Of a stretch of 64,000 nucleotides of DNA, positions 8,630-18,065 are shown in pieces (within the stretch, counting starts at the first letter, position 1; every line of letters starts with the position of its first letter). The notes under the pieces were generated by a model that did no database searches, was not told the DNA's origin, and was given only the letters and a program-made list of their open reading frames with translations. The stretch comes from Myxococcales bacterium (GTDB taxonomy: Bacteria; Myxococcota_A; Polyangia; Palsa-1104; JAEUJZ01). The stretch is taken from positions 154,268 to 218,267 of the forward strand of contig JAEUKB010000097.1 of NCBI GenBank assembly GCA_016794365.1, read 5' to 3'. The position numbers were made by a program, and so were the translations under genes.

Positions 8630-9580
8630 TCACTGACCTGCGCGTAGGATGCCTCGGATGATCAGTACGATGCCGTAGACGACTGCACCGTAGGCCATCA
8701 CAAAGCGTCCACCACTGGAGCTGCTGGCCACTTGATAGCTGGCGATGGTGACGATGAGGCCTCCGCACAGCCACAGCGCACCGATCACGATCTGCGCTTG
8801 AGCGGACTGCGGCTCTCGCGGATTTGCGGCTGCGGAATCGGCTGCAAGCTGTGCGAAGTCGTCTGGAACAGAAGCCGGAACAGAAGCCGGAACAGAAGCG
8901 AGACGCCGCAGATCCTGGAGCGCACGCCACAGCACGTACAGCGTCATGCCTCGGAACGCGAGCACAATGGGCTGACGGATCAGGAAAAATCCCCACGGTG
9001 TTGCGCCAAGCGACTTCGTAGCGGGAATCAGCACCAGCAGGATGCTCGTGAGGTTGAGCAGAACATACAACCCCAGCGCAGCGCTCATCGCGCGATCAAA
9101 AGCCCGTAGCGTCAATCGTCCGATCGTCGCAAACAGCAGTCCGTAAGCCATCAGCAAGAACACAGCGGTTGCGAAGCTTCCGACCCTGGATGCATAGACC
9201 TGTCGCAGCAGCTCGGGATAGATCTGAAAGCTCCACGAAAAGCTGATATCGATCGCAAACAGCAGCAGCGATGCCAGCGCAGGACCAGCAGAAGGAGTCC
9301 CCTGCGTGCAGCGATACAGCGCAAAGACTGCGTAGACAAAGACAGACTGCGCCAGCAGAAACAGAAAGCCGAGTCCCTTCCAGACTGTCTGAACCAGCGC
9401 AGGATACAGATCGGAAAAGGAAGCGCCGTCTCGCAGATAGAAAATATAACCGGCCTGAAAGAACCCGTGAAACAAGCCAACCATCGTGGTGACTGCGGTC
9501 AGGATCAGCAGCAGTCGCACCGCAGCGATCTTCGACTGAAAATCATGGGAAGCAGAGCGCGATAGATCAGAGTCCGTCAT
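8630..9580 (-). CDS. Polytopic membrane protein of unknown function
   Basis: This 316-residue protein has about seven hydrophobic segments, beginning with LLLILTAVTTMVGLFHGFFQAGYIF at residues 20-45. A hydrophilic insert carries three Ser-Val-Pro-Ala repeats (about residue 235-250) before the last two helices. I start at ATG 9580 (MTDSDLS), although no good ribosome-binding site precedes it and a longer GTG-started form is possible. No family is recognised, and no neighbour gives a pathway. Confidence 0.75.
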   Translation of the reverse strand: MTDSDLSRSASHDFQSKIAAVRLLLILTAVTTMVGLFHGFFQAGYIFYLRDGASFSDLYPALVQTVWKGLGFLFLLAQSVFVYAVFALYRCTQGTPSAGPALASLLLFAIDISFSWSFQIYPELLRQVYASRVGSFATAVFLLMAYGLLFATIGRLTLRAFDRAMSAALGLYVLLNLTSILLVLIPATKSLGATPWGFFLIRQPIVLAFRGMTLYVLWRALQDLRRLASVPASVPASVPDDFAQLAADSAAANPREPQSAQAQIVIGALWLCGGLIVTIASYQVASSSSGGRFVMAYGAVVYGIVLIIRGILRAGQ

Positions 9581-9674
9581 GTTGGCATCGTACAGGAAAG
9601 CACGAAGTCCGCACAACGGAGCACGCACAAGCCGAGCAATCCCTCGGCTGTGCTTCGGTTTTGGCTCTGTGTTT

Positions 9675-9812
9675 CTAGTTCATGTTGGTGGCAATCAGGA
9701 TCGCAAGCATCAGCAGCGCCAGCACGGCGATGAAGACGGCGCCCCGGCTGCTTGTCGGACGAGAATCGACGGAATCGATGCTCGTCTCTTCGCGCTCGGA
9801 AGTACGCATCAT
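9675..9812 (-). CDS. Small single-span membrane protein
   Basis: This 45-residue product starts with tandem ATGs preceded by AAGGAG at proper spacing, which is why I accept it despite its size. Residues 1-24 are polar and charged (REETSIDSVDSR), followed by one hydrophobic helix (GAVFIAVLALLMLAILIAT) and a short tail. This gives a tail-anchored or N-in topology. The function is unknown. Confidence 0.6.
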   Translation of the reverse strand: MMRTSEREETSIDSVDSRPTSSRGAVFIAVLALLMLAILIATNMN

Positions 9813-9890
9813 CTGGCTCCTTTGGCTGTGTAGACAGCACGGAGTGTGATGCCCAGCCATCGGCCAGGCACGATCTAGGAATCAAGACCT

Positions 9891-10235
9891 CTAGATGAGC
9901 GAAAAAGGTGGCGCGCGTGCAGCGTGTACAGAGACCAGCCCGCTGGCGCGAACGGGTCCGTACAGCATCGGAAGCTGAAGTAGAGAGACGTGCAGCCGCA
10001 GAGACTGAAGCGGAGCAGGCAGCACAAACCAATTGGGAAGCGGTCCCCACGATCGCTTGGCGGGCTTCCCAGACAGAAGGACATGCGCGGCACTACGCGG
10101 CTCCCCTCGAACCAGCAGCGCTTTGTCTGCAAGTGGCTGGGTTAGCTCACACGCACCGTCGCTCACATGGATGCGCACACTGCCTGAACACAGCAGTGTA
10201 AGAGCAACCAGGAGTGACCAAAGCGCAGCGCGCAT
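9891..10235 (-). CDS. Putative secreted small protein
   Basis: This 114-residue open frame has a classical signal peptide (MRAALWSLLVALTLLCSGSV) and begins 40 bases after the end of the upstream membrane-protein gene on the same strand. The mature part has no recognised domain and is Leu/Pro/Arg-rich, so it could also be a chance frame. The signal peptide and position are the only support. Confidence 0.45.
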   Translation of the reverse strand: MRAALWSLLVALTLLCSGSVRIHVSDGACELTQPLADKALLVRGEPRSAAHVLLSGKPAKRSWGPLPNWFVLPAPLQSLRLHVSLLQLPMLYGPVRASGLVSVHAARAPPFSLI

Positions 10236-10274
10236 GCTGTTAGCTATAACACTCCGACTTGCGACAGCCCACCA

Positions 10275-11951
10275 TTACCTTGGACTTTTTTTGCGATACA
10301 CCGTCCACAGCCCCGCACGCGCGAGCGGAGTCAGCGCGCTTGCATGTGTTGCGAACAGACGCTCTGCAGGTGGCGCAGCGTAGGTGATGAAGTAGTCAAA
10401 GTAGGCGACGACTTCTGCGATCTGTGCCTGCTCTGGATGAAACGGATTCAGCGAAGGAATGCGCACAGCGTCGGACTTTTTGCGACAGAGCGATCCCGGT
10501 GCGCCACAGAAAGTAATCGCAACCATGCTGTGCGGACTGCGCCGCTCGATCGGATAGTAGGCCGGAAGGTTCACAAGCTGCGCACCGGATGACAGCACGC
10601 GCGAGCTGCCTCCACCAAACACCAGACCGACGGATTTCCCACCGGGAGGCGTCGCATCCAGCACGGTCGCAAAGTCGGTCAGCTCACGTCCGTAGCGATG
10701 AAACTGAAGCGTCAACAGCAGCGCATACAGCAGAGAAGGAATCACAGACAGCACAAAGAGTCGATATAGCCACACGCGCGGAACCAAGCGCAGCGACGAA
10801 GGAATCAGCGAAAAGGACAGCACCGCAGACAAGATCGCAAAGCGCGGATAGATGGTCTGAAACTCTGCAATGTGATGCGGAAGTCCAAGGTATGCCAACA
10901 GTCCAAGCAGTGGCGGAATCGCGCGCAGCAGCCAGGAAGAGGCAGTCCCAAAGGAGTCTGGATGATGCTTGGAACCGATCGTCTTTCCGACGAAAAACAG
11001 CACGGTCATCACAATCAAAAAGACGTTGCTCATCACCTGATCAGAGACATCCATGAAGCCACGCAGCAGATGAACTTGAAACAGAAACAGACGCTTTGCC
11101 GGATCGAATAGGAGCTGCCATGGACTTCCTAGCTCTGCACTGCGCGCGTGCCAAAAAGCCTGCACCGTATACCAGATTCCTTTGCTGTGACCTGGGCTGG
11201 TTGCGTGTACAGCATCCGCTGAAAAGATGCCCTTTGACTGCCAAATATAAAGCGCGATCAGCGACGGAAGAATTGCTAAGAGTGAAGCAAGTCGCGCGGT
11301 CCACCTTTGTCCGGGAACACAGATCAGCATCAGCGCGATGAGCAGCGCCAGTCCGTACGTCTGTACATGACTTAGATACAAGCAGATTCCCAGCACAGTG
11401 AGCAGCGCGATGTCTTTGGAAACAGCTCTCACGGATCGCAAAACCAAGATCACCTGCGCAACAAAGCCGACCAAGATCGGAATCGAGCAAGCGAAGCTGA
11501 CAAAGCCATAATGAAGCGGCATGTTGTACGCCAAAGGAAATGCGAGCAGCGACGGAAATGAAGCACTTCCCAGCACACGCAGAAGTCGCGCACAGAAGAG
11601 CGGAAGCGCCGCGATCATGACGCAGATGATCAGCCGATGCGCAAGCTGAAGCGAGCAGACCTTCCCAAGTAGATACAGCAGCGCGTAGTACGCAAAGTAG
11701 CCAGAGGGTGCAACGTGCGCTTCATACAGAGCATGCTGCGGAGTCCCCGGTAGATCCGACTTGGTAACCGCATCGATCAGCGACAAGTGCAGTGGCAGAT
11801 CAAGTCCCGGCAGAAAGCGCGTCACAAACAGCGGCAGCAGATACAGCGGTAGCAGCGTCGCGTAGGCCAGCCAAAACAGCGTACGCTCATCACCATGTTG
11901 AACGGAACGGAGAAGTCGGATAGCCAGCAACCGAAGCGACCCAGGCAACAT
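10275..11951 (-). CDS. Large polytopic membrane protein, possibly GT-C-like
   Basis: This product of about 558 residues has ten or more hydrophobic helices, and a soluble C-terminal domain of about 150 residues begins after RLFVLSVIPSLLYALLL. The N-terminal loop after the first helix reads FLPGLDLPLHLSL. An acidic periplasmic loop following helix 1 is where GT-C glycosyltransferases place catalytic acidic residues, so a lipid-linked sugar transferase is a tentative idea, not a firm call. The start is uncertain: I use ATG 11951, and a GTG at 11981 is possible. The divergent acyl-CoA synthetase gene lies just upstream. Confidence 0.75.
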   Translation of the reverse strand: MLPGSLRLLAIRLLRSVQHGDERTLFWLAYATLLPLYLLPLFVTRFLPGLDLPLHLSLIDAVTKSDLPGTPQHALYEAHVAPSGYFAYYALLYLLGKVCSLQLAHRLIICVMIAALPLFCARLLRVLGSASFPSLLAFPLAYNMPLHYGFVSFACSIPILVGFVAQVILVLRSVRAVSKDIALLTVLGICLYLSHVQTYGLALLIALMLICVPGQRWTARLASLLAILPSLIALYIWQSKGIFSADAVHATSPGHSKGIWYTVQAFWHARSAELGSPWQLLFDPAKRLFLFQVHLLRGFMDVSDQVMSNVFLIVMTVLFFVGKTIGSKHHPDSFGTASSWLLRAIPPLLGLLAYLGLPHHIAEFQTIYPRFAILSAVLSFSLIPSSLRLVPRVWLYRLFVLSVIPSLLYALLLTLQFHRYGRELTDFATVLDATPPGGKSVGLVFGGGSSRVLSSGAQLVNLPAYYPIERRSPHSMVAITFCGAPGSLCRKKSDAVRIPSLNPFHPEQAQIAEVVAYFDYFITYAAPPAERLFATHASALTPLARAGLWTVYRKKSPR

Positions 11952-12067
11952 CACAAGCGGTTTTATCACGAATCGCCGCACGCGTTTTGCTGCGCAGAGC
12001 AGATGTTTACGCGCTCACAAGTTCGGAGTCACTTGCGATATGCTCGAATCACGCTACGGAGGCCTCG

Positions 12068-13603
12068 ATGATCGTTCCGCTGACCGTTTCAGACTTCCTT
12101 GATCGTGCAGTGATCGCGTACGGAGATCGCATCGGCATCATTGATGAGCCGGATCAACCGGCTCCGTCTCTGGGTTCGCTTACGTATCGACAGATTGGAC
12201 AGCTTACGCAGCGCTACGCAGCGGCGCTTGATTCGCTGGGAATTGCACCGGGTGAGCGCGTTGCGATCGTGTCTCACAACGCTGCTCGACTGCTGCTGGC
12301 GCTGTATGGCGTGTCTGGTTCAGGTCGGGTCTTGGTTCCGATAAACTTCCGTCTTCATCCCGCAGAGATCGCATACATCGTCGAGCACTCCGGTGCGTCT
12401 GTGCTGCTGATCGATCCCGAGCTGGCGCCAGCACTGGCGGATGTTCCCTTCAAACACAGAGCGATCCTGGGTCCAGAATCAGACGCGCTGCTTGGCTGTA
12501 GTCAGGACCCACCGAAGCCATGGCAGCGTGATGAACAAGCGACCGCAACGATCAACTACACGAGCGGAACCACTGCGCGCCCCAAAGGAGTCCAGCTTAC
12601 GCATCGAAGTCTGTGGCTCAACGCAACGATCTTTGGTCTACACAGCAGCGTCACCGATCGCGATGTGTATCTGCACACGCTCCCGACGTTTCACTGCAAT
12701 GGCTGGGGCATGCCGTTTGTGCTGGCCGCGATGGGTGTAAAGCAGGTTGTGCTGCGCAAGATCTCTGGTCCAGAGATCCTGCGTCGAGTCGAAGCACATG
12801 GTGTCACGCTGATGTGCGCAGCTCCGGCTGTGATAAACGCAGTCCTTGATGCCGCGCAGCACAGCGGAAAGCCAGCGCCGGGCCGTGGTCGTGTGCGAAT
12901 TGTCGTCGCGGGAGCACCTCCTCCTACGCGAACCATTGAGCGCGTAGAGACAGAGCTAGGTTGGGAGTTCCTTCAAATCTACGGACTGACAGAGACCTCT
13001 CCAGTGCTGACAGTCAATCGTGGACGAGCGGAATGGGATGCGCTTTCCCCGTCGGAGCGAGCCCAAAAGCTAAGCCGAGCCGGAGCACCTGCACTGGGAG
13101 TCTCTTTGAAGATCGATGATCAGGGAGAAGTGCTCGCGCAGAGCAACGTAGTGCTGGAAGGATACTGGCAGCAGCCACAAGCCACAGCGGATGCGCTGTC
13201 CGATGGATGGTTTCACACGGGCGACGGTGGAACGATCGATGAAGAGGGCTATCTGACCATCTCGGATCGCAAAAAAGATGTGATCATCTCGGGTGGTGAA
13301 AACATCTCTTCGATCGAAGTAGAAGATGCGCTGTTTTCACATCCTGCCGTTGCAGAAGTCGCAGTAATTGGGGTTCCTGACAACAAGTGGGGAGAGACGG
13401 TCAAAGCGCTGGTGGTGCTTGCACCTGGGAAGCACGCTTCAGAGCGCGAGCTGATCGATCACTGTCGCGCACGACTGGCGCACTACAAGTGTCCAACCAG
13501 CGTCGAGCTTCGCAGTGAGCTGGCACGCACCGCAACCGGAAAGCTCCAGAAGTTCAAGCTGCGCGCTCCGTACTGGGAAGGACGCACGCGCCAGGTGAAC
13601 TAG
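12068..13603 (+). CDS. Acyl-CoA synthetase (ANL superfamily, AMP-forming)
   Basis: This 511-residue adenylate-forming enzyme activates a carboxylic acid to the acyl-AMP and then the CoA thioester. The P-loop motif INYTSGTTARPKGVQLTHR is at about residue 160, YGLTETSP at about 305, the hinge region DGWFHTGDGG...SDRKKDVIISGGENISS at about 380-415, and the catalytic Lys motif ATGKLQKFKLR near the C-terminus. I start at ATG 12068 because GGAGG lies six bases upstream. It resembles medium/long-chain fatty acyl-CoA ligases, and the substrate is not predictable. It is followed by a lipid-binding-fold (DUF2505) gene, though 160 bases apart. Confidence 0.93.
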   Translation: MIVPLTVSDFLDRAVIAYGDRIGIIDEPDQPAPSLGSLTYRQIGQLTQRYAAALDSLGIAPGERVAIVSHNAARLLLALYGVSGSGRVLVPINFRLHPAEIAYIVEHSGASVLLIDPELAPALADVPFKHRAILGPESDALLGCSQDPPKPWQRDEQATATINYTSGTTARPKGVQLTHRSLWLNATIFGLHSSVTDRDVYLHTLPTFHCNGWGMPFVLAAMGVKQVVLRKISGPEILRRVEAHGVTLMCAAPAVINAVLDAAQHSGKPAPGRGRVRIVVAGAPPPTRTIERVETELGWEFLQIYGLTETSPVLTVNRGRAEWDALSPSERAQKLSRAGAPALGVSLKIDDQGEVLAQSNVVLEGYWQQPQATADALSDGWFHTGDGGTIDEEGYLTISDRKKDVIISGGENISSIEVEDALFSHPAVAEVAVIGVPDNKWGETVKALVVLAPGKHASERELIDHCRARLAHYKCPTSVELRSELARTATGKLQKFKLRAPYWEGRTRQVN

Positions 13604-13764
13604 CGCCAAGCGGTGCAGATGCTGTTGACCAAGCCTGTGTGACTGTGGTGTTCTCGCGCTCATGCACTGTCTGTTCGTGCAAATACGCAAGGTCAGCGTC
13701 GCTGATTCAGCGTCGTGTAGCTCGGACAGACAGCGGCTTCCTTTGACACCGAGATCACCAGGCC

Positions 13765-14253
13765 ATGAAACAGATTACGAATAGCTGGACCCTTCCGTGT
13801 ACGCCGGAACAATACTGGGATCTGTACTTGGATCCAGAGTACTCGCGGGCGCTGTATCAGGAAGCGCTGGGCTTTGCGGCCTATCAAGTGCTTCACAGTG
13901 ATGACACTTCGCGCAAGCTGCGACTTCAGCCCAAGCTGAGTCTGCCCGGACCGCTCGCCAAGATTGTGGGCGATGCCTTTTCCTATGAGCAGCACGCCAC
14001 CGTCGATCGCAAGACCGGAGTCTGGACCTGGAAGATGGTTCAGCCTGGAGACAAAAAAGGAATCGTTTCATCCAGCGGAACGATTCGGATTTCCGATGCA
14101 GGATCTGGACAGTGTGTGCGTCGCGATGATGTATCTGCAACGGGAAATATCTTTGGACTTGGGGGACTCCTAGAGTCTACGGTGGAAAAGGAAGTGCGAT
14201 CCACCTGGGACAAAGAGATCGCGTTCTTCAAGCGCCGACTTGCGCTGCGCTAA
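13765..14253 (+). CDS. DUF2505 (START/SRPBCC-like) protein
   Basis: This 162-residue protein matches the DUF2505 pattern in actinobacterial and myxobacterial genomes: an N-terminal TPEQYWDLYLDPEYSRAL, a central long beta-sheet with LQPKLSLPGPLAKIVGDAFSYEQ, and a C-terminal helix VEKEVRSTWDKEIAFFKRRL. The fold is the START/SRPBCC hydrophobic-pocket type, so it may bind a lipid. It has no signal peptide. Its neighbour is an acyl-CoA synthetase. Confidence 0.82.
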   Translation: MKQITNSWTLPCTPEQYWDLYLDPEYSRALYQEALGFAAYQVLHSDDTSRKLRLQPKLSLPGPLAKIVGDAFSYEQHATVDRKTGVWTWKMVQPGDKKGIVSSSGTIRISDAGSGQCVRRDDVSATGNIFGLGGLLESTVEKEVRSTWDKEIAFFKRRLALR

Positions 14254-14374
14254 CTGCGTATCTGCATCGCTTCAGACTTGCGACTTCAGACTTGCGAAAT
14301 GTTGCGATGCAGCGTGCTGGCTACGTAGCAGATGGACGTGGGTGATGCCGGTGACGATCTGTGATTCCAAACCA

Positions 14375-15223
14375 ATGAGTCGAGTCCTTGCGCGATGTGT
14401 CGTGCGCTCACGCTGGGCTCCTCCCGTAACCTCGCTGATCTTGCTGACGGTGCTGTCGGGCTGCTCGAAAGGTGGCTACATGAGCCCGCCGCGCGATGGC
14501 TCTGTCCGTCCGCCGCGCGATCTGTCCGATGTAGAGCCTGAGCCTGATCTGCGGATGGACAATGGATCGATGGACTTGGGTTCCCAAGCGGACCTGTCGC
14601 AGCCGCGCGATCTGTCCGCTGTGCCGGATCTGACGATTCCTGTCGATCTCTCTGTTCCTCCGGCGGATCTCTCTGTTCCTCCCGATCTGACGCCGAGTGG
14701 ACCAATCAGCGGCGGACCGTGCAGCTCAGGAGCCAGCGGTGCAACGGCATTCCGCGTCCGCTGGACAGATGGAGGAGGCCGCGCCACCGTCAGCTACGAT
14801 GTCCACGGTCTGCCCGACAAGAGCCGCTGGAAAGTAGGCGCGTTCGGCTACAGCATCGGCTTCACTCCGAAGTTCGTCGATCCATTCCTGGGCAGTGGCG
14901 GACTTCAGCTTGACTCCAGCAGCTTCATCGATGTCGAGCTAAGCACCGTCGGTGTTTCCAGCATCGCAAGCGCCAGTCTGTCCATCCTGGGTCGTTCCTA
15001 CTCCACCGGATCGAGCGGCAGCTTCAACTGGATGACATTCACCGGCAGCGGCGCGACTCCCCTAAACCATGTCAGCAACGTCGCGCCCTATCGCTGGTAC
15101 ACAGGCGATGTCACCGCCGCCATTGCACCGAGCGATCGCGGAATCCTCCTTCGCATCAAAGCCGCAGGCAGCTCGAACTCTCTGGTCGTAAATAGTCTAG
15201 AGCTGTGCATTCAGTCCCGTTAA
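14375..15223 (+). CDS. Lipoprotein with Pro-Asp-Leu-Ser repeats
   Basis: This is a predicted outer-surface lipoprotein of about 282 residues. The signal peptide ends with lipobox LSGC at about residue 30. A low-complexity linker of about 90 residues repeats PPRDLS, QPRDLS and VPPDLT-type units, a composition common in myxobacterial surface proteins. The C-terminal 170 residues form a probable beta-sandwich (FRVRWTDGGGRATVSYDVHG... to SLELCIQ). I start at ATG 14375 because the signal peptide then has normal length. There is no good ribosome-binding site. Confidence 0.82.
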   Translation: MSRVLARCVVRSRWAPPVTSLILLTVLSGCSKGGYMSPPRDGSVRPPRDLSDVEPEPDLRMDNGSMDLGSQADLSQPRDLSAVPDLTIPVDLSVPPADLSVPPDLTPSGPISGGPCSSGASGATAFRVRWTDGGGRATVSYDVHGLPDKSRWKVGAFGYSIGFTPKFVDPFLGSGGLQLDSSSFIDVELSTVGVSSIASASLSILGRSYSTGSSGSFNWMTFTGSGATPLNHVSNVAPYRWYTGDVTAAIAPSDRGILLRIKAAGSSNSLVVNSLELCIQSR

Positions 15224-15310
15224 GTTCGCAAGCGTCGGCGCGTCAGAAGGAACCCGACTTTGGCTCCCTCTGCGCGTGGGGAATGAGACGTTGTGTTGTG
15301 TGAGGAATGA

Positions 15311-15354
15311 CTACGCAGCGTAAGCGGAGTGCCTACGCAGCGTAAGCGGAGTGC
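15311..15354. repeat. Two tandem 22-bp repeats abutting the DUF1501 stop
   Basis: Two identical 22-bp units beginning CTACGCAGCGTAAGCGGAGT are joined head to tail. A third partial copy begins at 15355 and supplies the stop codon of the DUF1501 C-terminal fragment on the minus strand. They lie just outside the island's left boundary. Confidence 0.9.
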
Positions 15355-15606
15355 CTACGGAGTAAACAAGCGCAGGCTGTCGATCGATGCAGACAGCGGG
15401 AACTGACGCGCAGGATCAGAGTCCGAAATTCCTGCCAGGTCGCGTAGCGCTTTTTGAACGTGCTCTGGATTGATACGGACTCCGCTCGGATCTTCTGCCA
15501 GCGTCGATGGATTGAACTTCTTCGCTTTGAATGCGGGGTCCGTTCCACCCACCACGCGTCCACCCGCAATCCCTGCGCCCATAAACAGCATGCTGGTAAT
15601 GTTCCA
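15355..15606 (-). pseudogene. DUF1501 protein, detached C-terminal fragment
   Basis: The minus strand reads WNITSM, then LFMGAGIAGGRVVGGTD and about 60 further residues to a stop. This matches the C-terminus of DUF1501 Tat-exported proteins, where a DHW motif is followed by a Gly-rich GIxGGxVxGxTD loop. The first six residues are also the last six family-like residues of the DUF1501 gene at 43.2 kb, and the 18 nucleotides encoding them are identical at both places. The fragment has no start and should not be made. Together the two pieces give one normal DUF1501 protein, so the 27.6 kb between them is read as an insertion. Confidence 0.88.
15589..15606. repeat. Left 18-bp direct repeat (attL core)
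   Basis: CATGCTGGTAATGTTCCA occurs here and at 43214-43231 in the same orientation, with identity ending exactly at both sides. It lies within DUF1501 coding sequence in both places. Confidence 0.88.
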
Positions 15607-15842
15607 CAGCCCTGCCCTTCAGCGACGGAAGCGATTTTACAAAGAGCGCGTGTCATCCCGTTTTTTATCCCAGGATGGACTGTGGGTCTTTCGTCTACGT
15701 ACTGCGTCGGATGCAGAGACAAAGCGCAGAGACAGAGTGCAGACCAGCGGTCAGACACCGCGTCCGGCGACTCATGACTCGCTGGCTGAGCGATTCCTAT
15801 AGCGTGTGAAGGACTGAGGCTGGCTTGGGAGTCTGCGTTGGC

Positions 15843-18065
15843 TTAGGAATCGGAGGAAGTATCCCGGCAGCCAGGACCGAAGACGACGGCAGCTGCATCG
15901 TTGAGCTTGCGGCTCACAAAGACATCACGCAGAAAGCGCAGCCACTCCTCTTTGGAGATATGACCGCTCTGATCCCGATCGATCAGACGGAAGCCTGCGC
16001 TGGAGACAGAATCGAGCAGTCCGTGTGCGCGCGTAAACTGTAGGAACTCTCGCTCTGACAGCGTGGCCGATCGATTCTGATCGTAGACCGTAAAGATGAT
16101 GTTGGCCATCGCGTTTACGGCATCCCCTGCCGGTCCGCTCAGATCATCTGCCATCGCGCTACAGAACGACAGAAACTCTTCCCGCGAGATGCGTCCGTCG
16201 GCATTGCGATCAACAAACTGGGTGATCTCACGCCAGTACGCATGCAGCGTGGTGAGCAGCTGTGCGCGCAAGCTCGCATCTGGCTCCTTTGCCATCGTTG
16301 CGGTCAGACGCTGCGCAAACGCATCAACATCGGAGATCTCTAGGAAGCCATTGTGATCCAAATCCAGTGCCAGATACAGGTTGTAGGCTTTGATCTTTTG
16401 AATGTCGGTCCGGTGAAGCTGCGGTCGCGTACTGCGTGACTCAGTGAGCGTTCCGTTCGCTGGCTCCGCTGGTGGAGAGAGCAGGAGCATGCGTCGGTGC
16501 GGAGCCCTGATCTGGGCCGCTTGCAGCGTTTCCCAACATGCCAAGCGAATCACATCGGACATCTCATCGGACGTTCCTGGCTTCACCATCGTGACGCTGC
16601 GAACGACCAGTCCTTCGCTACTCAGCTCCTCGATCGTAAGCTCTGTAGAGCCCGTGATGTCGCTGTGCGCTTCACGTACTTCCGTCATCTTCTTTTGGAT
16701 CAGATCGAACAAGCGATGCAGATCTTCTCCGTAGGGAACGGGCAGATCGACCACCACGTTGACATAGCCCTTGGAGCGGCTGGCGATCCTACGTACTTCG
16801 CCATTGGGAATGATGTGAAGGATGCCTTCTGCGTCTCGAATCTTGGTTGTACGTACACCAATCTCTTCGACCTTGCCCTTGGCTTCTCCGACTTCGATCT
16901 GATCACCAACCAAGAACAGATTTTCAAACAGAATGAAGAAGCCTGCGACGAGATCTCCGATAAACGACTGCGCACCGAGGCCGACAGCAATGCCCGCCAC
17001 ACCGGCTCCAGCAAGCACGGGAGTTGGGTCCAGACCGACTTCCTTCAAGCTCATCACCACCGCCATGAAATAGATCAGATAGCGAAGGATGCTTGCAGCG
17101 ACCGGAACCAGCGTCTGACGCTGCTGATGTTCGGATCCGTCTTGGTTCCCACGATGCAGGAAGAACTCATGAAGGAACAGCAGACAGACTTCGATGAGGA
17201 GCCGACTCAGGAAGAAGATCACAATCACGCGCAGCGCGATCCGACCTGTCTGTGCAGCCCACGTTCCGGGTGTCAGCTGATCCGCCGTCCAGGTTGCAAT
17301 CGCAACGTACAGCAGATAGTCGGCAGCGCGCTTGGTCAGCGGAGCCAAGTGACGCAGTCGTCCAACGTAGCGTAGCAGTCCGTCGGTTTTTTCCAGCCGC
17401 GCAGACAGATCAAGCAAGACATCGATCGCAAGGTGCGCAGTGCTCACGGCGCAGCGTGCCAGCGGAAACGCGCCTCCGACATAGGAAATCGCAATCAACA
17501 GACGACGCAGAGCATCAGGAATCGCGAAGATCTGCGCACCAAGGTAGACCGTCCCAAACAGCAGCACCGCAGACAGTCCACTGCGCAGGTTGTCAAAGTA
17601 CACAATGAGCTGCTCGCGATGACCGGACAGCGTCTCGCGCTGCTGAAGTCGATGTCGGATGAAGAGCAGCAGCCGTGACAGCACGCTCATGGCCAACCAA
17701 GCGAGCAGTAGGAATGCCGCAGGCTTGAGCGCCAAGAGCGCAATCGCAGTCCACGCCTTCCGATCTAGCTGGACGATGCGATCTTGGAACAGCGTCGAAA
17801 GGCTCACCTCATACAGGCTTGCCAGCACCACGCCGACACCACAGAGCAGCACAGCCAGGACTGCCAGCGTCATGGTTCCGTTCACAACGCTGCGCCGGAA
17901 GCGCTGCAACAGAGAGGGCTCTTCCGATTCTGGCTGCGTTCCGAACGTCAGCCGCGTGATGCGTAGCAGCAGACTCGCAGAGACCACAAGGATCAGAAGG
18001 AAAAGGAAACAGATCGCCGCAGCGCTCAGCGCATTTTGCGCAAGCAGCTTAAGGTTCAGATGCAT
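15843..18065 (-). CDS. MscS-family channel with four C-terminal EF-hands
   Basis: This 740-residue inner-membrane protein has an N-terminal membrane region of about six to seven helices. The MscS pore and beta domain follow (VGLGAQSFIGDLVAGFFILFENLFLVGDQIEV...RTTKIRDAEGILHIIPNGE, about residues 355-420), with the usual C-terminal vestibule. The last 160 residues carry four EF-hand loops: DLDHNGFLEISD, DRNADGRISREE, DQNRSATLSERE and DRDQSGHISKEE. Calcium gating is therefore likely. The ATG at 18065 overlaps the end of the isoprenyl synthase gene by 17 bases, so it is the last gene of the encapsulin operon. Confidence 0.92.
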   Translation of the reverse strand: MHLNLKLLAQNALSAAAICFLFLLILVVSASLLLRITRLTFGTQPESEEPSLLQRFRRSVVNGTMTLAVLAVLLCGVGVVLASLYEVSLSTLFQDRIVQLDRKAWTAIALLALKPAAFLLLAWLAMSVLSRLLLFIRHRLQQRETLSGHREQLIVYFDNLRSGLSAVLLFGTVYLGAQIFAIPDALRRLLIAISYVGGAFPLARCAVSTAHLAIDVLLDLSARLEKTDGLLRYVGRLRHLAPLTKRAADYLLYVAIATWTADQLTPGTWAAQTGRIALRVIVIFFLSRLLIEVCLLFLHEFFLHRGNQDGSEHQQRQTLVPVAASILRYLIYFMAVVMSLKEVGLDPTPVLAGAGVAGIAVGLGAQSFIGDLVAGFFILFENLFLVGDQIEVGEAKGKVEEIGVRTTKIRDAEGILHIIPNGEVRRIASRSKGYVNVVVDLPVPYGEDLHRLFDLIQKKMTEVREAHSDITGSTELTIEELSSEGLVVRSVTMVKPGTSDEMSDVIRLACWETLQAAQIRAPHRRMLLLSPPAEPANGTLTESRSTRPQLHRTDIQKIKAYNLYLALDLDHNGFLEISDVDAFAQRLTATMAKEPDASLRAQLLTTLHAYWREITQFVDRNADGRISREEFLSFCSAMADDLSGPAGDAVNAMANIIFTVYDQNRSATLSEREFLQFTRAHGLLDSVSSAGFRLIDRDQSGHISKEEWLRFLRDVFVSRKLNDAAAVVFGPGCRDTSSDS

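Noticed and set aside
9577..10050. 157-residue minus-strand frame overlapping the small membrane-protein gene
   Set aside because: The overlapping 45-residue frame has the ribosome site and a clean transmembrane helix; the longer frame is Ser/Arg-rich with no features.
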